A DNA stretch of 64,000 bases from UBA1422 sp963676385. GTDB lineage: Bacteria; Bacillota; Clostridia; Peptostreptococcales; Anaerovoracaceae. The position numbers and the translations under genes are program-made. The notes under the pieces are model-generated. The model was not told where the DNA came from. It saw only the letters and a list, made by a program, of their open reading frames with translations, and did not search any database. How positions within the stretch are numbered: position 1 is the stretch's first letter; each line of letters begins with the position of its first letter. The stretch covers positions 186,001-250,000 of the forward strand of contig CAXXMM010000006.1 of the NCBI GenBank assembly GCA_963676385.2, read 5' to 3'. Below, in pieces: positions 26,406 to 34,824 of this stretch.

Positions 26406-26434
26406 ATTCTATCATGGGAAAAATGTTTTGTCAA
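26406..26434 (-). promoter_or_regulatory. Promoter of the pyr operon
   Basis: Minus-strand TTGACA (26429-26434), a 17-bp spacer and TAGAAT (26406-26411) form a near-consensus promoter about 40 nt before the pyrC ATG. The leader is too short for a PyrR-type attenuator, and no such structure is visible, so control here probably rests on initiation or on start-site nucleotide choice. Confidence 0.75.
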
Positions 26435-26469
26435 ATGGTTATTTGCTTACCTATCAATTTTTTATTTTA

Positions 26470-26498
26470 TTTTTTTGTATATTTGATATACAAAAAAA
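26470..26498. repeat. Perfect 13-bp palindrome between the pyr operon and the lipoprotein gene
   Basis: TTTTTTTGTATAT and ATATACAAAAAAA are exact reverse complements around a TTG centre. It lies 36 bp upstream of the pyr -35 box and 80 bp after the lipoprotein gene. It may be a terminator for the lipoprotein gene, because a T/A-rich stem with flanking T fits, or an operator for pyr. Confidence 0.6.
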
Positions 26499-26577
26499 TT
26501 GTTAATGGAATACAGATAAACGTAATGCCCACAAGTCACGACATATGCAAACTATCTCTAAAAGAAAATACTTCCAT

Positions 26578-27129
26578 TCACTTCTTTCTGATTTCTACCT
26601 CCGCCTTGGCATCTTTTGTTGTGCAGAAATACACATTGTCATTATCCAAACTCAATTTTTTGCCCCTAAAATATGGCTGATAGTCCAGATTGAATATCAT
26701 CCCAACATGTATATATATATTCTCAATTGGTATTATGTATTCCGAATAAGATGTATACTCCGCATCTTCTACGTTGTCAATTGATTCAAGTGAGAAGTCG
26801 GCGGTAGCTTTTTCACAAATATAGTTTTCATCATTTACTTCTGTTACGCCCACTAAGTATACATAAATCGCATCTTTGGCAGTTGAATTTTGGGTCCCCT
26901 TTAGAAGATAATAGTTGGTGTCTTTTATTTTGATACAATCCACTACTATATTCGTAAGTTCTTCAGAATTAATCTGTTTACCGCTTTCGCCTAAACATTT
27001 TAGGATAGCTTCTTCTGGGGTTTGGTATGCTTGTTCAGTGGTGTTATCACTTTTGGTGCACCCAAATAGTGTGAGTAACAATACAAGGACGCATAGCAAC
27101 ACCAAGCTTTTATACCTCGTTTTTTTCAT
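26578..27129 (-). CDS. Predicted lipoprotein, function unknown
   Basis: A 183-residue protein with a type II signal peptide: basic MKKTRYK, a hydrophobic core and the lipobox LTLFGC, so Cys24 would be lipidated and the protein anchored outside the membrane. The mature part is acidic, rich in Asp, Glu and Tyr, with no motif that I recognise. It lies just downstream of another exported protein on the same strand (36 nt gap), and the two probably form an operon. No homologous family was recognised. Confidence 0.75.
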   Translation of the reverse strand: MKKTRYKSLVLLCVLVLLLTLFGCTKSDNTTEQAYQTPEEAILKCLGESGKQINSEELTNIVVDCIKIKDTNYYLLKGTQNSTAKDAIYVYLVGVTEVNDENYICEKATADFSLESIDNVEDAEYTSYSEYIIPIENIYIHVGMIFNLDYQPYFRGKKLSLDNDNVYFCTTKDAKAEVEIRKK

Positions 27130-27165
27130 AATTAGTATCCTCAGCAGTATTTATAATATCCATGG

Positions 27166-27783
27166 TTAATAATATTTCACATAATAGTTGCCATCAGCCT
27201 CCCCAGACGAAAGCTTCTGCGGGTATTTGGCAATGATACTTACTGTTTGGATCAAACCACCGTTTATGTTGCTGAATGCGGTGTTATATGTTTTTAATTT
27301 GCCCTTTATTACTCTTCTATATGGTTGAAATGCTAAATATCCTTTTCTTGATTCTTCTTTGTAAACAACCACACCTACCGCGTTGGATAATGTGATTCCA
27401 TAAGCCCCGGAAATAGTGGCTTTTACTTTGGCTTCTTGCTCTGTTGATAAACTTGTACTAATTGTACGCGTTGTGCTTTTTGTGAATGTTGTTGAAAATT
27501 CTCCTCTTCCAGTTACATCTGCAGACACTTTTAAAACTGATGCAGATGTATCCATGTTGGTTTGGGATGTTTTTGAAAATTTATAATATAGCGCTCCGGC
27601 ATTTCTGGGTTGAATTGATTCTTCACTGTATGAAATGGATGGCGTTTTTTCGGATACAGCACCCGTGGAGTCAGAAGAATAAACAGCCCCCTCTGTCGCT
27701 GTGGTTGCGTAAGACCCGAATGTGGAAGCGCTAAAAAGTACACAGAACAAAATCACTGATATTCCCCTTCTCTTCTTTAACAT
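27166..27783 (-). CDS. Predicted secreted protein, function unknown
   Basis: A 205-residue protein with an N-terminal signal peptide (MLKKRRGISVILFCVLFSAS and a likely cleavage after a YATTA-type site near residue 27). The mature protein is rich in Ser and Thr, with a central stretch FTKSTTRTISTSLSTEQ and a repeated-strand character that suggests an extracellular beta-rich domain. AGGATAGTAAT-type spacing before the ATG gives a plausible but weak ribosome site. Its neighbour downstream is the lipoprotein gene. No family was recognised. Confidence 0.7.
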   Translation of the reverse strand: MLKKRRGISVILFCVLFSASTFGSYATTATEGAVYSSDSTGAVSEKTPSISYSEESIQPRNAGALYYKFSKTSQTNMDTSASVLKVSADVTGRGEFSTTFTKSTTRTISTSLSTEQEAKVKATISGAYGITLSNAVGVVVYKEESRKGYLAFQPYRRVIKGKLKTYNTAFSNINGGLIQTVSIIAKYPQKLSSGEADGNYYVKYY

Positions 27784-27922
27784 ATTACTATCCTTTCTAA
27801 ATAACCTCTAATTCTAAAGAATTTTCCTTGTAATTGTATTATCTCATGTAAGAAAAATGCAGTCAGGTTATTTATAATAATACTGTTTTGTATAGTAAGT
27901 GCATGGTATGATTTGGGGTAGT

Positions 27923-27957
27923 AAAATATCCCTCTCTTGCAATCGAAAGGGTATTTT
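27923..27957. terminator. Possible terminator hairpin
   Basis: AAAATATCCCT and AGGGTATTTT pair imperfectly (one mismatch) around a 14-nt loop, with T residues on the plus-strand side. It lies between the decayed gene ending near 27985 and the secreted-protein gene, both on the minus strand. Confidence 0.4.
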
Positions 27958-27984
27958 TATTGCTGCATGCCCCCCCAGCGCCAT

Positions 27985-28246
27985 TTAATAATTCTCATAT
28001 TCTGGCAAATCATTTGTTAAATCGATTTCCATCCCATCCTTTTTCAGATATATTTTCTTTTCTTCTGTCAGAAATATCTCCTTTTTAGCATATATAGGTT
28101 ATTCCCATCAGTGAAATACAAGCAGTCGCCTTCTTTGTTCAGGCACTCTGTCCAATCCGAACATACAGCCAGCACCGTTTCTTTCCTGCAAAAAAACCAG
28201 TTATCTCGCCATGAGGTTTACAACTAAACAAAAAAATTGCCGCCAT
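27985..28246 (-). pseudogene. Remnant of a small hypothetical gene with two frame breaks
   Basis: Minus-strand translation gives three collinear pieces in different frames: MAAIFLFSCKPHGEITG, then FCRKETVLAVCSDWTEC with CLYFTDGNNLYMLK, then KEIFLTEEKKIYLKKDG and an ending DLTNDLPEYENY. The breaks fall at a T7 run near 28194 and near 28085. The YFTDGNNLYML segment resembles a strand of a WG-like or DUF5050-like repeat, but the piece is too short to assign. A lost base in each place would give a protein of roughly 87 residues. The start is uncertain; a 17-bp tandem duplication lies directly upstream and may have cut off the original N-terminus. Confidence 0.4.
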
Positions 28247-28250
28247 GGCG

Positions 28251-28284
28251 TTCACATGACCAACGGGTTCACATGACCAACGGG
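28251..28284. repeat. Two tandem copies of a 17-bp unit
   Basis: TTCACATGACCAACGGG occurs twice in immediate succession. It lies between the transporter gene and the decayed small gene. Seventeen is not a multiple of three, so the duplication would itself shift any frame that crosses it. Confidence 0.85.
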
Positions 28285-28295
28285 TTTGCACAGCC

Positions 28296-29501
28296 TTAAT
28301 TTTCCTCCTGAAAGCTCACCGCTTTCAGTTTTGATGCCAAGAAGTAGTTCACGGCAGAAATGAACATTCCTCCAATAAAGACATACACGTACCCGCCGCT
28401 TCCGTTGGCATACCAAATATATCCCGCCAAGATGGGGATGGTCATGGAAACGATGTGGTCCATGCTTTGTCCCATGGCAAGGGTTCGAGACACTTCAGAG
28501 GGTTCATGGCACATTTTGCGAACATAGGTAGCTCTGGCCATGTTGGCAGACTCCATCAATTTGTCCGCCACATAAGAAATTCCAACAAAAATCAGGGCCA
28601 CCTGGAAGGGAAACAAGGTTTTTGAAAAGGCAAACCCTATACAGGCAGCAAACATAACAAATGCTTCCAGTTTCAAAGCGTAGCTTTCACCTCTCCGATC
28701 GATTAGTTTCCCATACCACGGTTTGAAAAACAAATTCAACACGCAAACCACAAAGAATAAGGCTGTGATCACCGTTACCGGTTGTCCAAAAACATCAATA
28801 ATCAGCCAAGGGGCGAAGGTCAACGTGATTTGCTTTCTCGCCCCGTTGACAATGGCCAACCCGTAATATCGCCAATATTTCTTTTTGAAAACAAACCGCT
28901 TTTCATGAACGTTGGCATGCTTGTCATTGTGCATAAACAGAAACAGCACCCCCGCCAGCATCATGGTGATGCCGGCAAAGGTAAAAACAGCTTGATAGGT
29001 GACGTCAAAGAATCGGTATAATACATATAATACTGCGCTGGTCACAATGACCGCGGCGCTGCCCAGCCCTTGAATCTGTCCAAGCCGGGCGCCAAACTGG
29101 GAGCCGGAGGCAAATCGCATGGCAATGGTGCTGGATAAAGGCATATATAAATGCTGCCCTGTACTATACAGTAGCAATGTAACCAGTACCAAAGAAAATA
29201 CGCCGGGGACCTGGCCAAATGCCAAAAGCCCGATGCCCCCAATAATGTTGGCCACTGCGGCAATGCGAATATCTCCCAATCCGTTTAACAATCCAATCAT
29301 GACCACTGTCAAAAGACCGGGCAGTTCTCTTGGGGTTTCCAATCCGGAACGCTGCAAAATAGTAAAATGCAGGTCATCGTACAGCCGATTGGCAAAGGAA
29401 GTGCTATCCACAGCCAACACAACACCCATCAACACACTAATAATTAAAAACAGCAGTAGATCTTTTGAAATTGTATATTTCCCGAATTTTAGTTCTTTCA
29501 T
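28296..29501 (-). CDS. Major facilitator superfamily transporter
   Basis: A 401-residue integral membrane protein with about twelve hydrophobic segments, a charged cytoplasmic loop in the middle (HNDKHANVHEKRFVFKKKYW) and a second-half RGESYALK loop typical of MFS carriers. It follows the catabolic preA gene but is separated from it by a strong terminator, so it may be read from its own promoter. Position suggests import of a pyrimidine or related compound, yet the sequence alone does not reveal the substrate, and drug efflux is an alternative. Confidence 0.8.
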   Translation of the reverse strand: MKELKFGKYTISKDLLLFLIISVLMGVVLAVDSTSFANRLYDDLHFTILQRSGLETPRELPGLLTVVMIGLLNGLGDIRIAAVANIIGGIGLLAFGQVPGVFSLVLVTLLLYSTGQHLYMPLSSTIAMRFASGSQFGARLGQIQGLGSAAVIVTSAVLYVLYRFFDVTYQAVFTFAGITMMLAGVLFLFMHNDKHANVHEKRFVFKKKYWRYYGLAIVNGARKQITLTFAPWLIIDVFGQPVTVITALFFVVCVLNLFFKPWYGKLIDRRGESYALKLEAFVMFAACIGFAFSKTLFPFQVALIFVGISYVADKLMESANMARATYVRKMCHEPSEVSRTLAMGQSMDHIVSMTIPILAGYIWYANGSGGYVYVFIGGMFISAVNYFLASKLKAVSFQEEN

Positions 29502-29550
29502 TCATTGCTCCAAATCGTTTTTCTCAACGTTTCTCATTATACCCTATTTC

Positions 29551-29597
29551 CAAAAAAAAGTACAAAGCCTATGGTGAAAATCACCCAGGCTTTGTAC
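29551..29597 (-). terminator. Strong terminator of the catabolic operon
   Basis: GTACAAAGCCT pairs with AGGCTTTGTAC, and inside it GGTGA pairs with TCACC. On the minus strand the hairpin is followed by eight T residues, so it ends transcription after preA. Confidence 0.88.
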
Positions 29598-29641
29598 CAT
29601 GCTAACAGTTACTTTTTTTAAGCCTTAAGAAGGCAAATGGC

Positions 29642-30922
29642 CTACTCGTAATCGTGCTTAATGGCAACGTCAACCTTTTTTCGACCCTTCTTCCATTTGA
29701 TTTCTCCCGGCAGGATACAATCCTGAACAGGGCAAACGTTGAGGCAAAGGTGACATCCTACACAATTGTCTTCAATGAGAATCGGCTTTCTCTTCTTGTC
29801 GTCCCAGTCAATCGCCTGATGGGCCGCATCATAGCAGGAGATGTAACATCTGCCACAACCGACACATTTTTTGTTGTCAAACTTCGGGAACACTTTAAAA
29901 TCTCTGTTGATTTCTTCGGCAGGAATCAAATTGGGCAATGCCGAACCGATGAATTCTTCAATGTTGTTGTAGCCTCTTTCATCCATGAAATGAGACATAC
30001 CACTAATCATATCTTCTACGATTCGATAGCCGTACTGCATAATAGCCGTGGTGACCTGTACGTTTCTGCATCCAAGCGCCAGAAACTCTGCAGCGTCACG
30101 CCAGGTTTCAATTCCACCAATACCGCTGTATTCAAATTTTCTTCCCTGGGCTGCACACAGTTTATGAATTTCTTCATCCTGAAGCAGGTTGGCAGCAAAT
30201 CTCAGCGCAATTGGCTTAATGGCAGCACCGGAGTAGCCGGAAATAGATGATTTGCCGTTTACTACAGGCATGCCGGTCATGTTCTCAAAGTCCAAATTAG
30301 TAATGGACTTGATGGTGTTAATACCGGAAACAGAAGCTGCACCACCACGAATCGCAGCCCTTGCAGGTTCCTCCATGTTCTTTGTGTTCGGGGTCATCTT
30401 GGCAATAAACGGAATCTTGGTTGCACTGGTTACCGCTCTGGCATACTGCTCAACCAGTGCCACGTTTGTTCCCACATCGGATCCCATGTCGTGAGACGTC
30501 ATCTGGGGACAGGAGAAGTTTCCTTCAATCAGGTCAGCCCCTGCTTGCTCACACATTTTGGCCAGTTGTTTCCATTCGTCATCAGAGCTGCCCATGATGG
30601 TTGCAACCATGACTTTTTCCGGATAATCTTCCTTCAGTCGACGCATAAACTCAAAGTTTACTTCTGTCGGCTTGTCGGAAATTTGCTCCATGTTCTTGAA
30701 TCCAAGCCATGGAGTTCCTTCTTTTCTGGTAATATCAAATCTTGGGGAGCACTCGTCAGCAACAAAAATACCAACGGTCTTAAAGAAGACACCCCCCCAT
30801 CCTGCTTCATAGCTTTTTCTGACCATGTCATAATTGCCGCCTACAGGGGAAGAGGAAAGGAAGAACGGATTCTCACAATGGACTCCCAGATAATTGATGG
30901 ATAAATCTTTTTTAACTGCCAT
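29642..30922 (-). CDS. preA: NAD-dependent dihydropyrimidine dehydrogenase subunit PreA
   Basis: PreA is the FMN subunit that reduces uracil or thymine to the dihydro form (or the reverse) with electrons from PreT. The 426-residue protein has a dihydroorotate-dehydrogenase-like barrel (NPFFLSSSPVGGNYDM, NFSCPQMTSHDMG, IAKMTPN, SGIGGIETWRDAAEFLALG) and a C-terminal ferredoxin domain with CVGCGRCYISC and CVGCHLCLNVCPVQDC. It begins 1 nt after preT, so the two subunits are made together. The pyrimidine substrate is inferred from family and from the neighbouring hydrolase. Confidence 0.9.
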   Translation of the reverse strand: MAVKKDLSINYLGVHCENPFFLSSSPVGGNYDMVRKSYEAGWGGVFFKTVGIFVADECSPRFDITRKEGTPWLGFKNMEQISDKPTEVNFEFMRRLKEDYPEKVMVATIMGSSDDEWKQLAKMCEQAGADLIEGNFSCPQMTSHDMGSDVGTNVALVEQYARAVTSATKIPFIAKMTPNTKNMEEPARAAIRGGAASVSGINTIKSITNLDFENMTGMPVVNGKSSISGYSGAAIKPIALRFAANLLQDEEIHKLCAAQGRKFEYSGIGGIETWRDAAEFLALGCRNVQVTTAIMQYGYRIVEDMISGMSHFMDERGYNNIEEFIGSALPNLIPAEEINRDFKVFPKFDNKKCVGCGRCYISCYDAAHQAIDWDDKKRKPILIEDNCVGCHLCLNVCPVQDCILPGEIKWKKGRKKVDVAIKHDYE

Positions 30923-30923
30923 C

Positions 30924-32192
30924 CTATTTCACTCCTTTCTGTAAAAATGCAATCATCGCTGCAGCTGCCGCTTTTCCTTCGGCAACGGCTTCAACAACGG
31001 TCTTGCCGCCGTTTACGATATCCCCGGCAGCGAAGTACTTCTTCGCACTGGTTTTTCCATTTTTCTTGGCTTTAATCATGCCCTTTTCGTCGGTGTCAAC
31101 GGCTACCAAAGCAGAAACGTCTTCAGCGCCCTGGCCAATGGCGAAAACAACTGTGTCAGCTTCCAGTTTCAAACCGGACTTTTCGCAGACCTTCTTTCTG
31201 CCGTCAAAAGCAATGGCTTCCACTTTTTTGGTTCCCAGCACTTCTGCGGGGGCCATGTTAGTGGTGACGCCAATGCCCAAAGACAAGGCATACTGGAACT
31301 CCGTCATGTTGCCCGGGGCTTCTTCCAAGGTTCTTCTGTAAACGATTTTTACGTCTTCAGCACCCATAAGCTTTGCGGTTACTGAACAGTCTACGGCAAC
31401 ATCGCCGCCACCGATAACCACAACCTTTTTGCCCGGATTAAATCCTTTGGCACCGGATCTGGCTTTTTTCAGATATTCGTTGGCTGCGAAAACACCTTTT
31501 AGGTCTTTTCCGGGAATTTCCGGAATCTTGGGACCCCATAAACCGGTACCCAGGAAAATTGCATCAAATCCTTCCAAGTCGGAAGCCTTTACTTTTTTGC
31601 CAAGTTCAAACTTGACGCCAAGTCCCTTCACCTGTGCGATGTCATGATCCACAACGGATTGGGGAAGTCTGCTGGGCACGATTCCATAGGTCAGTACGCC
31701 GCCCGGCTTTTCTTCTCTCTCAAAAATAGTTACTTTGTACCCGGCTTTTGCCAATTCAGAGGCACAAGCCAAAGAAGCCGGTCCGGCTCCTACGCAAGCG
31801 ACGGTTTGCTTCATTTTCTTTGCCGGCGCTTTCAGGGTCTTCATTTTGAAAATTTTCTCTTGATCAATGGCATATCTTTGAAGCTCACCAATTTTAATTG
31901 GTTTATCAATGCCACATCTGCTGCAATACTCTTCGCATAGTCTGTCATATGGACAGATGCGAGCACAAGTTCCGCCTAAAATATTATTTTCCCTAATAAT
32001 TTCAGCTGCACCTTTTACATTTCTGAAACGGATCGAACGGATAAAGTTACCCGGATCTGTTCCTGCAGGGCAGCCCTTGCTACAAGGCGCATCGTGGCAG
32101 AGTAAGCATCTAGCTGCCTCTTCCATGGCCGTTCTGTGGTTAAACCCGGCCTGAGCTTCGGCAGTATACTTGGGTTTTTCTACTTTACTCAA
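30924..32192 (-). CDS. preT: NAD-dependent dihydropyrimidine dehydrogenase subunit PreT
   Basis: PreT is the FAD/NAD(P)H-oxidising partner of PreA and resembles the small subunit of glutamate synthase. The N-terminus has iron-sulphur cysteines in CLLCHDAPCSKGCPAG and CARICPYDRLCEEYC; FAD binding is at CVGAGPASLACASELAKAG, NAD binding at VVIGGGDVAVDCSVTAKLMG, and the C-terminal FAD contact at FAAGDIVNGG. The length of 422 residues is normal. GGAGGAG precedes the start. Confidence 0.9.
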   Translation of the reverse strand: MSKVEKPKYTAEAQAGFNHRTAMEEAARCLLCHDAPCSKGCPAGTDPGNFIRSIRFRNVKGAAEIIRENNILGGTCARICPYDRLCEEYCSRCGIDKPIKIGELQRYAIDQEKIFKMKTLKAPAKKMKQTVACVGAGPASLACASELAKAGYKVTIFEREEKPGGVLTYGIVPSRLPQSVVDHDIAQVKGLGVKFELGKKVKASDLEGFDAIFLGTGLWGPKIPEIPGKDLKGVFAANEYLKKARSGAKGFNPGKKVVVIGGGDVAVDCSVTAKLMGAEDVKIVYRRTLEEAPGNMTEFQYALSLGIGVTTNMAPAEVLGTKKVEAIAFDGRKKVCEKSGLKLEADTVVFAIGQGAEDVSALVAVDTDEKGMIKAKKNGKTSAKKYFAAGDIVNGGKTVVEAVAEGKAAAAAMIAFLQKGVK

Positions 32193-32228
32193 TTTTTACT
32201 CCTCCTTCGTTCATTTATTATTTAGTGT

Positions 32229-32262
32229 CATATCCCTGCCGGGAAGACCCTGCAGGGATATG
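32229..32262 (-). other. Intercistronic hairpin between the M20 hydrolase and preT genes
   Basis: CATATCCCTGC and GCAGGGATATG pair perfectly over 11 bp with a 12-nt loop. No T-run follows on the minus strand, so it looks more like an RNA processing or stability element between the M20 hydrolase and preT genes than a terminator. Confidence 0.55.
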
Positions 32263-32300
32263 CAAAAATAATCAATTTAGGGTATGCTTGGAATCCAAGT

Positions 32301-33563
32301 TTACTCGGCGTCCAATTTCAGTACAGCGTTGAGCATAACCGATGCACCGGCTGTGCAATCTTCCGGAGAAGAATACTCTTCCTCACAGTGAGATAAGCCG
32401 TCTTTGGATCGTACAAAGATCATGGTTGTCGGTACAACATATGAAGCAAATTGTGCATCATGTCCGGCACCGGAGTTGATAGGCATATTGGCTACACCAA
32501 GTTCATCAGCGGATTTTTGAACATAATTAACCAGTTTCTTGTCCCAATATACTGTGTCTCTCTTCCATTGCTCTGCGATTTCACATCGACATCCTGCCCA
32601 AGTTTTTTCCGGCAAAGACTTCACAATGTTCATGACCGCTTCTCGCACCTTTGGATCTTCATGTCGAACGTCCAAAGAGAAATCTACATAGTTGGGAATA
32701 ACCGTGTGAACGCAAGGCAAGCATACAATTTCTCCGGTGGTGTAAACCAATTCCGGTCTGCCCAGCTTGTCAATTTCTGCGTGCAAGTAAGTCAATGCCT
32801 GAGCTGCCGCAAACAAGGCATCATGTCTCTTGTTCATGGGGAACGTGCCTGCATGGGCGGAGAATCCAAAGAATTTAATTCTGAAATTAAACATTCCCAG
32901 CACGCACTGTACAACACCAATTTCCTTTTTGTTGTCTTCTAAGATCGGGCCTTGCTCAATATGAAGTTCAAACATGGCTTTGTAGTCTTTGTCATTGAAT
33001 CGGTTTTTCTTGTCTCCCTTGTATGGGCTCTTGGCCAGCATTTCGCCAAAGGTTGTTGTCTTATCCAACACACTCTTGGACTGCATCAGATTCTCTTCTT
33101 TAAAGTTCTTGGCGATGGCTTCCGGCAGATGGTCGTTGCAGACAATCCCGGAGCAGAACATTGCAGGAGGATACAAAGATCCTTCTTCATTGGTCCAAAT
33201 CATAGCTGTCAGCGGGTGTTTATGTGGGATTTTTTCTGCAGCAACGGTTTCCAATACTTCCATTGCCCCCATCACACCTAAAATGCCATCGTAGTTTCCG
33301 CCATTACGGACAGAGTCACAGTGGGATGCCATGACGATTCTCTGGGCCTTGGGATCCGACCCTGGCAGGGTGGCGTACATGTTAGCCATGTCATCTGTTT
33401 CAATGGTAGCGCCAATGGCCTTCATTCTTTTCACATATTCGTCTCGTGCCATATGGGCTTCCGGGGAAAGGGAGTACCTGGTAATACCACCGTGTCCGGC
33501 ATCTCCAAACTTCGAGAATGTTTTGATTTTGTCATCCATTCTCTTTACATCGCATTTGTACAT
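32301..33563 (-). CDS. M20-family zinc amidohydrolase (carbamoyl-amino-acid or ureidopropionate hydrolase)
   Basis: A 420-residue cytoplasmic metallopeptidase-family enzyme of the allantoate amidohydrolase / N-carbamoyl-amino-acid hydrolase / beta-ureidopropionase group. Metal ligands are seen in VMASHCDSVRNGGNYDG and IWTNEEGS, with FSAHAGTFPMNKRHD and the final metal site SGAGHDAQFAS. The start at 33563 has AAGGAGG. In a cluster with PreA and PreT it would release CO2 and ammonia from N-carbamoyl-beta-alanine, or from carbamoyl-aspartate; the sequence does not choose between them. Confidence 0.85.
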   Translation of the reverse strand: MYKCDVKRMDDKIKTFSKFGDAGHGGITRYSLSPEAHMARDEYVKRMKAIGATIETDDMANMYATLPGSDPKAQRIVMASHCDSVRNGGNYDGILGVMGAMEVLETVAAEKIPHKHPLTAMIWTNEEGSLYPPAMFCSGIVCNDHLPEAIAKNFKEENLMQSKSVLDKTTTFGEMLAKSPYKGDKKNRFNDKDYKAMFELHIEQGPILEDNKKEIGVVQCVLGMFNFRIKFFGFSAHAGTFPMNKRHDALFAAAQALTYLHAEIDKLGRPELVYTTGEIVCLPCVHTVIPNYVDFSLDVRHEDPKVREAVMNIVKSLPEKTWAGCRCEIAEQWKRDTVYWDKKLVNYVQKSADELGVANMPINSGAGHDAQFASYVVPTTMIFVRSKDGLSHCEEEYSSPEDCTAGASVMLNAVLKLDAE

Positions 33564-33658
33564 TTCATTGCCTCCTTAGATATATCTTTAATGAAATAAA
33601 CATTAATTATTGGCGAGTTGGTAAGTAATATAACTTTTATATCATAGCTAAATGCCTA

Positions 33659-34792
33659 TTACAGCCTTTTCCACTTTAAGGTTATTTTGTTCTCCGGACA
33701 GATATCCCGGCAAAGTCCGCAGCCAGTGCATTTATCTTCGTCAATGAATAATTTCCTATCCCTTTGTTCAATTGCCTCATCTAGGCAACATACCAAACAT
33801 TTTCCACAAATGTCCACCGGGCACTCTGATGTTAAGTATGCTCTTTGGGGTTCTACTTTTAATTCTTCGAAGGAATACAATTTTTCCAAACTATTTCCCC
33901 GAATCTCTTCCAAAGAAGACAAGCGATGTTTTTTCATCCATCGTTCCAAGTTATCAATCATTTCGGGAATAATCCCATAACCGTTAACCAAAATGGCAGT
34001 TCCTACTTCCGCGGCGGAAGCCCCTACCATCATATATTCCAAAACATTTTTATAGTTTTCAACCCCACCGATTCCAAAGACAGGCAGCTCAGTGCTTTGG
34101 GCAATTCCGGCAACGGTAGCCAGTCCCAACGGTCGAATTGGACTTCCTGAATATCCGCCATAGGTTGGCAATATAGGTTCTCCAGTTTCAACATTAATTC
34201 CCAGTATGCACCGCATAGTATTGATGGCCGTAATTCCGGAAGCCCCGGCTTTTTCCACAGAGGCAACCACTTCCGGCAAATTGTTCATAGACTGGGTCAG
34301 TTTCACCATAACGGGAATTCCAACCGTTGAAACCACTTCCTTGGTAAAGGCATAGGTTTTGTTTGGGTTGGCTGCAACAATCTCAGTCCCTTCTCCCATG
34401 GGGCAGGCAAGACCCAATTCCAGGGCATCAACCCCGGCCTTTTCGAACTTTCTTGCCAAATAGGCCAGCTCTGAAGGCGTTCCTGCCGTAATGTTTGCTA
34501 TAATAAGGCCATCTCCATTATTTCGACCGTCTTTTTTGATTTGCTTGAATTCGTCTATCCACTCTTCCATATCCAAGGCACTGTACATTCTGATGTTTTG
34601 AAGTCCTCTCCCATCATATGCATAACGGGGCGACAAATCCGGATATGGTTCCGCCACAATGGTCTCGGTAACCACTGCCGCTGCCCCAGAACTTAAGGCG
34701 GCACGAATTCCTTTATGCCCCCTGGTCCAAGGTCCTGCTGATACAATTACCGGATTTTTTAGTTTTAGGCCCATGGCTTCAACGGATAACAT
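33659..34792 (-). CDS. Second PreA/dihydroorotate-dehydrogenase-like enzyme with C-terminal ferredoxin domain
   Basis: A 377-residue protein with the same domain order as PreA, a flavin barrel then two [4Fe-4S] sites, but clearly diverged. The barrel has NPVIVSAGPWTRGHKGI, LGLACPMGEG, VKLTQSMNN, GIGGVENYKNVLEYMMVGA; the ferredoxin part has CPVDICGKCLVCC and CTGCGLCRDICPE. It lies first in the catabolic operon after the LacI regulator. It could act on a second pyrimidine, on orotate/dihydroorotate, or on an unrelated cyclic compound. No separate reductase subunit is adjacent; PreT or a ferredoxin could serve. Confidence 0.8.
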   Translation of the reverse strand: MLSVEAMGLKLKNPVIVSAGPWTRGHKGIRAALSSGAAAVVTETIVAEPYPDLSPRYAYDGRGLQNIRMYSALDMEEWIDEFKQIKKDGRNNGDGLIIANITAGTPSELAYLARKFEKAGVDALELGLACPMGEGTEIVAANPNKTYAFTKEVVSTVGIPVMVKLTQSMNNLPEVVASVEKAGASGITAINTMRCILGINVETGEPILPTYGGYSGSPIRPLGLATVAGIAQSTELPVFGIGGVENYKNVLEYMMVGASAAEVGTAILVNGYGIIPEMIDNLERWMKKHRLSSLEEIRGNSLEKLYSFEELKVEPQRAYLTSECPVDICGKCLVCCLDEAIEQRDRKLFIDEDKCTGCGLCRDICPENKITLKWKRL

Positions 34793-34824
34793 TTTCTGCT
34801 CCTTTAGTGCTGTCTACTTATAGA

